From Pedosphaera sp. (GTDB lineage: Bacteria > Verrucomicrobiota > Verrucomicrobiae > Limisphaerales > Pedosphaeraceae): a stretch of 7,474 bases of DNA. The position numbers and the translations under genes are program-made. Below the pieces are notes generated by a model. That model ran no database searches. It was not told the DNA's origin and worked only from the letters and a program-made list of their open reading frames with translations. This document shows, piece by piece, positions 1 through 4,210 of the stretch (its first letter is position 1; every line of letters starts with the position of its first letter). Location: NCBI GenBank assembly GCA_028293265.1, contig JAQGPB010000593.1:1-7474 (forward strand), in the 5' to 3' direction.

Positions 1-55
1 CGTCCTGCGGCAAGATGGTTGCAACTAATTTCCATTGCTCGTCTGTCAAGTCCAT
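1..55 (-). CDS. IS5-type transposase, N-terminal fragment (cut by window edge)
   Basis: Reading the minus strand from an ATG at position 55 gives MDLTDEQWKLVATILPQD before the window ends. This closely matches the usual opening of IS5-family transposases (M-D-L-T-D-E-Q-W-x-L-(I/V)-x-x-(L/I)-(L/I)-P), the small N-terminal domain that precedes the DDE catalytic domain. An in-frame TAG lies just upstream (62-64), so the start is well constrained. There is no clear Shine-Dalgarno sequence. The catalytic part lies outside the window, so intactness cannot be judged. The surrounding 1-240 is visibly more AT-rich than glmS, as expected for a recently arrived element. Eighteen residues are few, but the match is specific. 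The terminal inverted repeat of the element should lie between the start codon and glmS, but I could not define it. Confidence 0.7.
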   Translation of the reverse strand, partial: MDLTDEQWKLVATILPQD

Positions 56-83
56 CCATAACTACTTATACATCAATGGTTAA

Positions 84-105
84 AGTACAAGTACTAAATT
101 GTACT
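84..105. repeat. Inverted repeat AGTACAA/TTGTACT near the IS start
   Basis: AGTACAA (84-90) is exactly complementary to TTGTACT (99-105) with an 8-nt loop. A nested smaller palindrome, AGTAC-AA-GTACT, occupies 84-95. It lies 29 bp upstream of the transposase start, so it is in the leader of that gene. It may be a transposase binding or regulatory site, or part of the element's end. Function is inference. Confidence 0.4.
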
Positions 106-183
106 ATTTATGAGATGGGTTCTAATATCCGCAAAGCCCCTTGGGAAGCAAGCGGTCGGAGAGTTAAGATTTATTGGAGGCAA

Positions 184-221
184 AAGGCAATCTTTTTTAT
201 GGGTTTTCGACTTATTGCCTT
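184..221 (-). terminator. Weak candidate terminator of glmS
   Basis: An 8-bp inverted repeat, AAGGCAAT (184-191) and ATTGCCTT (214-221), lies 83 bp past the glmS stop. Read in the glmS direction the stem is followed by two more T residues. The loop is long (22 nt) and the stem is poor in GC, so intrinsic termination is only a possibility. Confidence 0.22.
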
Positions 222-303
222 ATTTGGACGCATTTCGGCACTGTTCCATCTGGGGACTGGAAAATCCCCGGTAATCGGACATCGGGCGATGCATTCGGAC
301 GGC

Positions 304-2181
304 TTACTCGACGGTGACGCTTTTGGCGAGATTGCGCGGCTTGTCAACGTCGCAGCCGCGGGCCACAGCAACGTGGTAGGCGAGCAGTTGCAGCGGCACG
401 ACGGCCAATAATGGAAACAGGCATTCCAGCGTCGGCGGCACATATATGATGTCATCCACCTGCTTGGCGAGGGCGGTGTTGCCTTCGGTGGCAATGGCGA
501 TGACCGGGCCTTTGCGCGCCTTGAGAACTTCAAGGTTGCTCAGGGTCTTGTCATACATGGCGTCGGTGGGGATCACCACCACGCTGGGGGTGTTCTCATC
601 AATCAAGGCAATCGGCCCGTGCTTCATCTCGGCGGCGGGATAGCCCTCGGCGTGGATGTAGGAAATTTCCTTGAGCTTCAACGCGCCTTCCAGCGCGACA
701 GGGAAATTATATTGCCGTCCGAGGAAGAAAAAGTTTTTCGCCCCGCAATATTTTTTGGCGACCTTGGTGATGGCGTCGTTGTGCTTGAGAATCTCCTCGA
801 TCTGCTTGGGGATGGCTTCGAGGGCCTGGAGAATCTGACGGCCGCGATTCAACGACAGCATCCGGATGCGGCCCATCAACAGTGCCAGCAACGTCAGCAC
901 GGTGACCTGCGAAGTGAATGCCTTGGTCGAGGCGACGCCGATTTCCGGCCCGGCGTGCAGGTAGATGCCGCCGTTGGCCTCGCGGGCGATGGTGCTGCCG
1001 ACGACGTTGCAAAGCGCAAGGACGGTGTGGCCGCGCCGCCGGGTTTCGCGCAGGCTGGCCAGTGTGTCGGCGGTTTCGCCCGACTGAGTGATGGCCAGCA
1101 CGAGCGTGTTCTTTTCAATCGGCGCGTTGCGGTAGCGAAATTCGCTCGCATATTCGACCTCGACCGGGATGTGCGCGAATTCCTCCAGCAAATATTCTCC
1201 CACCAGCGCGGCGTGCCAGCTTGTGCCGCAGGCGGTGATGACGATCTGGTCAATCCCGCGCAACTCCGCCGTGGAAAGATTCAGCCCGCCGAATTTCGCC
1301 GTGCCATCTTCGAGATCAATCCTTCCGCGCAAGGCATTCTCCACCGTGCGCGGCTGCTCAAAAATTTCCTTGAGCATGAAGTGCGCGAAATTCCCCCGCT
1401 CCGCCGCTTCCGCGCTGAATTCCAACTGGGTGATTTGCACCTGCGCCGTATCCGTCCCCAAACTGGAAACGGTGAACCGCTCCCGCGAAAGTGTCACCAC
1501 ATCGTAATCATTCAGATAGACGACCCGCCGCGTGTGCGGCGCGATGGCGTTGGCATCGCTCGCCAGAAAATGTTCTCCTTCGCCGATGCCCACAATCAGC
1601 GGCGACCCGCGCCGCGCGCCTATTATGACATCAGGATAATCCGAGCAGACCACCGCCACGCCGTAGGTGCCGATGACCTCGCGCAATGCCTCCGTCACCG
1701 CCTGCGCCAGCGGATGCAGCGCATTGCCGTTGCCATTGCCATTCCCGCCGTTCCCGTTCAACTTGGCGTAATGTTCGCCGATCAAATGCGCGAGGATTTC
1801 GGTGTCGGTCGAGGATAGAAATTTGTGGCCGGCCTTGACCTGGCGCTCCTTGAGCCGCTCGTAATTTTCGATGACGCCGTTGTGGACGACGGCGATTTTT
1901 CCGGATTGGTCCAGGTGCGGGTGCGAATTTTCATCCGACGGCTGCCCGTGCGTTGCCCAGCGCGTGTGCCCCACGCCGACGCTGCCAATGAGCGGGTTGG
2001 TCTTAAGAAACTTGGCCAGCCCCTCGTCAATCTTGCCTTTTTTCTTCCGGATTTCAAGCCCCTTGCCGTTGATGATGGACAGGCCCGCGCTGTCGTAGCC
2101 GCGATATTCCAACCGCCGCAAACCCTCCACAATGATGGGAGCCGCCGATTGTTTGCCAATATAACCCACGATTCCACACAT
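304..2181 (-). CDS. glmS: Glutamine--fructose-6-phosphate aminotransferase (isomerising)
   Basis: GlmS makes glucosamine-6-phosphate from fructose-6-phosphate and glutamine, the first step of UDP-GlcNAc synthesis for peptidoglycan; it is cytoplasmic. The 625-residue product is full length (E. coli has 609). The start MCGIVGYIG places the N-terminal nucleophile Cys at residue 2. The glutaminase domain shows HTRWATHG (72-79), NGVIEN (101-106) and STDTE (124-128). The first SIS domain shows ACGTSWHA (318-325), TQSGETADT (365-373; the first residue is Ser in E. coli) and GPEIGVASTKAFTSQ (411-425). The second shows ALEGALKLKEISYIHAE (496-512) and KHGP (520-523). The end, DVDKPRNLAKSVTVE, retains the synthase-site Lys620 of this family. 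E498, K502, E505 and H521 match E. coli E481, K485, E488 and H504. Oddity: residues 142-153 are a pure Gly/Asn run in the glutaminase domain. No Shine-Dalgarno is visible. The gene appears monocistronic. Confidence 0.97.
   Translation of the reverse strand: MCGIVGYIGKQSAAPIIVEGLRRLEYRGYDSAGLSIINGKGLEIRKKKGKIDEGLAKFLKTNPLIGSVGVGHTRWATHGQPSDENSHPHLDQSGKIAVVHNGVIENYERLKERQVKAGHKFLSSTDTEILAHLIGEHYAKLNGNGGNGNGNGNALHPLAQAVTEALREVIGTYGVAVVCSDYPDVIIGARRGSPLIVGIGEGEHFLASDANAIAPHTRRVVYLNDYDVVTLSRERFTVSSLGTDTAQVQITQLEFSAEAAERGNFAHFMLKEIFEQPRTVENALRGRIDLEDGTAKFGGLNLSTAELRGIDQIVITACGTSWHAALVGEYLLEEFAHIPVEVEYASEFRYRNAPIEKNTLVLAITQSGETADTLASLRETRRRGHTVLALCNVVGSTIAREANGGIYLHAGPEIGVASTKAFTSQVTVLTLLALLMGRIRMLSLNRGRQILQALEAIPKQIEEILKHNDAITKVAKKYCGAKNFFFLGRQYNFPVALEGALKLKEISYIHAEGYPAAEMKHGPIALIDENTPSVVVIPTDAMYDKTLSNLEVLKARKGPVIAIATEGNTALAKQVDDIIYVPPTLECLFPLLAVVPLQLLAYHVAVARGCDVDKPRNLAKSVTVE
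1723..1758 (-). repeat. In-frame Asn/Gly microsatellite within glmS
   Basis: Twelve consecutive codons of glmS (residues 142-153) encode only Asn and Gly, using alternating AAC/AAT and GGC/GGG codons, so the DNA is close to a 6-bp repeat (GGCAAY). It lies between the STDTE motif and the helix LAQAVTEAL, at a surface-loop position of the glutaminase domain. It keeps the frame and probably arose by slippage. It adds most of the 16 extra residues compared with E. coli GlmS. Confidence 0.75.
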
Positions 2182-2194
2182 AAGCTGGCTGGAC

Positions 2195-2222
2195 TATATA
2201 CCTGAAAACCCCTGATACACAA
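2195..2222 (-). promoter_or_regulatory. Candidate promoter of glmS
   Basis: On the minus strand TTGTGT (2222-2217) and TATATA (2200-2195) are separated by 16 bp. Transcription would begin near 2188, only about 7 nt before the glmS ATG at 2181, so the mRNA would be almost leaderless. That agrees with the missing Shine-Dalgarno sequence. It also leaves no room for a glmS ribozyme in the leader. Consensus matches are moderate, so this is tentative. Confidence 0.35.
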
Positions 2223-2301
2223 GTTTCAACCGCGCATCAAATTTGGCCGGGGGCATTGCGGGCAGCCCAAGTGCTGTCTCTTTTTAACCAGCACCGCGAA
2301 T

Positions 2302-2336
2302 GGTTGAGGGTTTTTGGTTGAGGGTTGAGGGTGGGA
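2302..2336. repeat. Heptanucleotide array, GGTTGAG type (copy 1)
   Basis: Five adjacent 7-bp units: three exact GGTTGAG (2302, 2316, 2323), a diverged GGTTTTT (2309) and a terminal GGTGGGA (2330). The diverged unit keeps the exact 7-bp phase. G-runs at 2322-2340 fit a canonical G-quadruplex pattern, four GGG runs with loops of 4, 1 and 2 nt. Confidence 0.8.
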
Positions 2337-2357
2337 CGGGAAAGGGAGTGGCGTACA

Positions 2358-2380
2358 GATTTGGTGAGAAACTCCGCGCC
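2358..2380 (+). repeat. GAGAAACTCCGC box, copy 1
   Basis: First of three copies of a 23-bp motif with core GAGAAACTCCGC, preceded by GATTTGGT and followed by GCC. Here it follows heptamer array 1 by 21 bp. On the minus strand it translates as GAEFLTKS, which recurs in the spurious open frames of this gap. Function unknown; the three copies support a dispersed repeat family. Confidence 0.75.
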
Positions 2381-2388
2381 GAAGTGCG

Positions 2389-2423
2389 GGTTCCGAGTTC
2401 CAAGTTCCGGGTTCCGGGTTGGT
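2389..2423. repeat. Heptanucleotide array, GGTTCCG type
   Basis: Five adjacent 7-bp units: GGTTCCG, AGTTCCA, AGTTCCG, GGTTCCG and a diverged GGTTGGT. It begins 8 bp after box copy 1. The unit sequence differs from the GGTTGAG arrays but the period is the same. Confidence 0.75.
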
Positions 2424-2488
2424 AGGGTGGCCGCAGGCTGGCCAAGTGGTTGGGGGTGAATGGACATGCAAAGCGGGAATAGGAGGGG

Positions 2489-2520
2489 ATGGTCAGGGGA
2501 ATAAGCATGGTCAGGGGAAT
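2489..2520. repeat. Direct repeat ATGGTCAGGGGAAT, two copies
   Basis: The 14-bp sequence ATGGTCAGGGGAAT occurs at 2489-2502 and again at 2507-2520, an 18-bp period with a 4-bp spacer. Two copies are too few for a CRISPR array and the spacer is far too short. It looks like another small dispersed tandem element. Confidence 0.7.
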
Positions 2521-2625
2521 GGGATTTCAAAAAAGGATTCATTTTTTAATATTTAATGTGTGTTAAGGCGGGTCAATGGGCTTGAGGGCTGAGGACAGGG
2601 AAGGGCTTGCGCGCAAATTTGGTCT

Positions 2626-2648
2626 GATTTGGTGAGAAACTCCGCGCC
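2626..2648 (+). repeat. GAGAAACTCCGC box, copy 2
   Basis: Identical over all 23 bp to the copy at 2358-2380. It is preceded by a G-tract region (GGG runs at 2570, 2578, 2586, 2598 and 2603) and followed 10 bp later by the CTCCAAG heptamer array. Confidence 0.75.
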
Positions 2649-2658
2649 ATTTGAGAAG

Positions 2659-2712
2659 CTCCAAGCGTCCAAGCTCCAAGCTCCAGAGAATAACCAAGCT
2701 CCAAGTTCCAAT
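2659..2712. repeat. Heptanucleotide array, CTCCAAG type
   Basis: CTCCAAG occurs exactly at 2659, 2674 and 2699, with related units CGTCCAAG (8 bp), CTCCAGA and TTCCAAT between and after. One interruption (2688-2698) breaks the pattern. The minus-strand translation gives the repeated peptide LELGAW, which should not be mistaken for a protein. Confidence 0.7.
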
Positions 2713-2740
2713 TGGCGGAATGGGGCTGGCTGGACCAAAT

Positions 2741-2761
2741 GGTGGAGGGTTGAGGGTGGGA
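2741..2761. repeat. Heptanucleotide array, GGTTGAG type (copy 2)
   Basis: Three adjacent units: GGTGGAG, GGTTGAG and GGTGGGA. The final GGTGGGA also ends array copy 1, and a GAGAAACTCCGC box again follows (8 bp away). GGG runs from 2747 to 2767 with loops of 4, 1 and 4 nt fit a canonical G-quadruplex pattern. Confidence 0.7.
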
Positions 2762-2769
2762 TAAGGGCT

Positions 2770-2792
2770 GATTTAGCGAGAAACTCCGCCCC
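2770..2792 (+). repeat. GAGAAACTCCGC box, copy 3 (diverged)
   Basis: Matches the other two copies at 20 of 23 positions, with AGC in place of GGT before the core and CCC in place of GCC at the end; the core GAGAAACTCCGC is intact. It lies between two GGTTGAG-type arrays. Confidence 0.7.
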
Positions 2793-2797
2793 GATGT

Positions 2798-2825
2798 GGT
2801 TGAGGGTTGGGGGTTGAGGGTTGAG
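2798..2825. repeat. Heptanucleotide array, GGTTGAG type (copy 3)
   Basis: Four adjacent units, three exact GGTTGAG and one GGTTGGG (2805-2811). Four G-runs from 2804 to 2827 with loops of 2, 4 and 4 nt form a canonical G-quadruplex motif on the plus strand. The array runs directly into the GC-rich hairpin at 2827. Confidence 0.8.
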
Positions 2826-2826
2826 G

Positions 2827-2852
2827 GCCGGGCGACGGGCGGGACGCCCGGC
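2827..2852. repeat. GC-rich hairpin GCCGGGCG/CGCCCGGC
   Basis: GCCGGGCG (2827-2834) pairs perfectly with CGCCCGGC (2845-2852) around a 10-nt loop. There is no T-tract on either side, so it is not an intrinsic terminator. It resembles REP-like palindromic elements scattered between genes in this kind of genome. Confidence 0.55.
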
Positions 2853-2949
2853 GCTACCGCACACCCGCCAAGCCCGTGACCTGACCCCCGCCCTGCTCGA
2901 TTTTGAGCCTTCATGAAACCGAGCTTACCAGAGCAGATACTGGAAAATG

Positions 2950-2966
2950 AAACCTACGGTAGGTTT
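2950..2966. repeat. Perfect palindrome AAACCTACGGTAGGTTT
   Basis: Two 8-bp arms with one central base, overlapping a TTGACA hexamer at 2965-2970. Its size and symmetry are those of a dimeric repressor operator, but no gene starts within 200 bp in the right direction and no good -10 lies 16-18 bp from the TTGACA. Assignment as an operator is inference only. Confidence 0.4.
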
Positions 2967-3057
2967 GACACGTTTATTTTGTTGGATGAAAGATTGTGAA
3001 AAAAAGGCGGTTGCGGGCAATGTTTGCAGGGGTTTGCTGGTTTCAAAAAAACACGAG

Positions 3058-3076
3058 TTTTTCAGAGCCTGAAAAA
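3058..3076. terminator. Candidate bidirectional terminator
   Basis: TTTTTCAG (3058-3065) pairs with CTGAAAAA (3069-3076) around a 3-nt loop, flanked by further A residues on the right. An A-tract/stem/T-tract arrangement can terminate transcription in either direction. It lies 130 bp past the stop of the minus-strand gene at 3205. Only three G/C pairs hold the stem, so it is weak. Confidence 0.25.
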
Positions 3077-3123
3077 AACATTTTTCCCTACACGCCAAAA
3101 GGGTCGTTTTTCTGCAATTAGAC

Positions 3124-3169
3124 CTCGAATTTCGAATTGGCCGCGGTGGGATGACCACGCTATGCGTGG
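3124..3169. repeat. Short heptamer pair and hairpin CCACGC/GCGTGG
   Basis: Two heptamers, CTCGAAT (3124-3130) and TTCGAAT (3131-3137), again show the 7-bp unit. Seventeen bases later CCACGC (3155-3160) pairs with GCGTGG (3164-3169) around TAT. These sit just past the 3' end of the 3205-3663 gene. There is no T-tract, so a terminator call is not supported. Confidence 0.4.
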
Positions 3170-3204
3170 ATAAAATGTTGCGCCAGAGAAGTTTGAGAGA
3201 GCTG

Positions 3205-3663
3205 TTACAAAATATGAGACTGATGGGCGTGGAGAAGAAGCGGCACTTCAGGGAAAATGATAGGAATGTGAGGGCCCTGATTATAGGCAATTACCAACCA
3301 ATCTTTGTTCGCACGTTTGTCAAGGCGGCAGAGAACTTCGCCCCAAGAAAACTCCCGCTGGCCGGCGAGCTCGGAATTCAGGATGCCCTCATGAAATGTC
3401 CGGCGCTCGGCGTCGTCAGGCGTGGTTCGTTCATAAAACGGATGGGCATGTGCGAGCAGCAGCAATTGAATGCGTCCGGCTGCATCGGACAAGACCTCGA
3501 GATCAAAAGAGCCAATGTCCGAGCGGTGGACGCCAAGCTGGTGCCCAGACCAACCGGGTATTGGCAGGGAACGCGGCTTCGGCGCCAACGCTGGTTGCAA
3601 AATTGCATGCGGAATAATTATCAGGTTCTGAAACTTAACTTCTCCAGTGATGCGCGAAATCAT
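3205..3663 (-). CDS. Hypothetical protein, 152 aa, with HxHP...D motif
   Basis: I do not recognise this family. The 152-residue product looks like a real globular protein: LPIPGWSGHQLGVHRSD (33-49), EVLSDAAGRIQLLLL (56-70, a likely beta strand), HAHPFYERTTPDDAERR (72-88), GQREFSWGEVLCRLD (101-115) and DWLVIAYNQG (121-130). H72-x-H74-P, then Thr81 and Asp84, resembles the zinc motif of JAB/MPN (JAMM) proteases (HxHP...S..D), but the spacing is one residue short of the common form, Thr replaces Ser, and I cannot place the upstream catalytic Glu. No signal peptide or membrane segment is seen. A good promoter candidate lies upstream (3707-3735), and AAAGGG stands 3 nt before the ATG. The last 20 residues look less protein-like, so a frameshifted end is possible. 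The overlapping plus-strand frame 3151-3690 has the less protein-like translation. Confidence 0.55.
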   Translation of the reverse strand: MISRITGEVKFQNLIIIPHAILQPALAPKPRSLPIPGWSGHQLGVHRSDIGSFDLEVLSDAAGRIQLLLLAHAHPFYERTTPDDAERRTFHEGILNSELAGQREFSWGEVLCRLDKRANKDWLVIAYNQGPHIPIIFPEVPLLLHAHQSHIL

Positions 3664-3706
3664 ATGCCCTTTAAGAAAAAAATAATCTGAACGCCGCTTG
3701 AGGCAA

Positions 3707-3735
3707 AATATAAGACGCTACGATGATTTGCTCAA
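3707..3735 (-). promoter_or_regulatory. Candidate sigma-70 promoter of the 3205-3663 gene
   Basis: On the minus strand TTGAGC (3735-3730) and TATATT (3712-3707) are exactly 17 bp apart, matching the sigma-70 consensus at 4/6 and 5/6 positions. Transcription would start near 3700, giving a leader of about 37 nt. This is the best-formed promoter in the window and supports the small gene being real. Confidence 0.5.
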
Positions 3736-3894
3736 GAGCGATGCGGTTTCTTGGAAAAGACGAACGCTTCGTGTAATTTGGCCCCCGAGGAGAAAACGCC
3801 TCGAACTATGAACGCGCATTGGGCTCCTGAACCGGAGATGCTCGCGTGGCTCGCCTCGCTGCGCTCGAAAGTGAGGGGTAAACAGGCTTTTGTA

Positions 3895-3969
3895 CCCAGC
3901 GTAGGCTCTCTGTGAATCGGGCCAACCCTGGGCTAAATGACGAAACCCCGTTGGGCCCGTTGGGGTTTT
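3895..3969. repeat. Two-hairpin palindromic element
   Basis: CCCAGCGTAGGC (3895-3906) pairs with GCCAACCCTGGG (3921-3932) at 10 of 12 positions around a 14-nt loop. Ten bases later AAACCCC (3943-3949) pairs with GGGGTTT (3962-3968), followed by one more T. Inside the second loop CCCGTTGGG is directly repeated. The paired-hairpin form fits a dispersed REP-like element. The second hairpin with TTTT could also stop plus-strand transcription ahead of glgC. Confidence 0.5.
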
Positions 3970-4070
3970 CAGAGCAGAGGAGCGGCTGACATAAAACGAC
4001 GGTTCATGGGCAGGGAGAAGAAGGCTCGCGGGGACGCTCGCCCCACCCGCGCTGGAATATTTGGGCTGGC

Positions 4071-4091
4071 CACCGGGCTAAAGCCGCGGTG
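4071..4091. repeat. Imperfect palindrome CACCGGGC...GCGGTG
   Basis: CACCG (4071-4075) pairs with CGGTG (4087-4091) and GGC (4076-4078) with GCC (4083-4085), with one bulged G and a TAAA loop. It resembles short palindromes dispersed between genes. No T-tract. Confidence 0.4.
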
Positions 4092-4151
4092 TTAATGAGA
4101 GGAGATTCAAAAACATTGGAATTTAAATGCGTCTGCCCCGCTCAATGCCGC

Positions 4152-4181
4152 TTGCCCTCAGGGCCGTTGACAGGTTATAAA
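4152..4181 (+). promoter_or_regulatory. Candidate promoter of glgC
   Basis: TTGCCC (4152-4157) and TATAAA (4176-4181) are separated by 18 bp, which would place the start near 4188 and give a leader of about 23 nt. A perfect TTGACA also occurs at 4167-4172, but the best hexamer at proper spacing (AACATT) matches only 3/6. Either may be used. AAAGG at 4202-4206 is the likely ribosome binding site. Confidence 0.38.
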
Positions 4182-4210
4182 AAGCCACAACATTTGGTAC
4201 GAAAGGTTTT

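Larger units (their letters stand above)
2182..3204. other. Repeat-rich intergenic region without a convincing gene
   Basis: About 1 kb between glmS and the next minus-strand gene. All open frames here are short and read through simple repeats; on the minus strand they give repetitive peptides such as LNPQPST and LELGAW, which are by-products of 7-bp repeats. The region holds heptamer arrays, G-quadruplex motifs, three GAGAAACTCCGC boxes, an 18-bp-period direct repeat and several palindromes, listed separately. The stretch 2970-3120 is AT-rich with homopolymer A/T runs and shows no gene. Confidence 0.75.
3664..4210. other. Intergenic region between divergent genes
   Basis: This 547-bp gap separates the minus-strand hypothetical gene from glgC. 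It contains promoter candidates for both at its ends and palindromic repeats at 3895-3969 and 4071-4091. A weak 5-bp hairpin (CGAGG/CCTCG) lies at 3786-3803. No open frame here has convincing protein character. Confidence 0.7.

Noticed and set aside
252..269. GGGGA/TCCCC hairpin as glmS terminator
   Set aside because: Only a 5-bp stem and no T-tract in the glmS direction.
619..1818. Long plus-strand open frame (399 aa) opposite glmS
   Set aside because: It is antisense to a clear, full-length glmS. Its translation is rich in Arg, Gln, Ala and Asp with no motif, as expected from the reverse of a GC-rich gene.
2182..2300. glmS ribozyme/riboswitch upstream of glmS
   Set aside because: No conserved core is visible, and the candidate promoter leaves almost no leader.
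2302..2825. CRISPR array or telomere-like sequence
   Set aside because: Units are 7 bp with no spacers, so not CRISPR. GGGTTGA resembles telomeric repeats, but the arrays are short, internal and flanked by bacterial genes.
2226..2914. Overlapping minus-strand frames giving LNPQPST, LELGAW and GAEFLTKS peptides
   Set aside because: They are translations of 7-bp repeats, which give 7-residue repeats in any frame. Several frames are open at once, so none is selected.
2925..3290. Minus-strand open frame of 121 aa
   Set aside because: Phe/Ser/Leu-rich translation of an AT-rich stretch that overlaps the end of the 3205-3663 gene in another frame; it could only matter if that gene is frameshifted.
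3151..3690. Plus-strand open frame (179 aa) opposite the HxHP gene
   Set aside because: Longer than the minus-strand frame but with scattered Arg/Gln/Asn and no block structure, whereas the minus frame has coherent motifs and a promoter. Some doubt remains.
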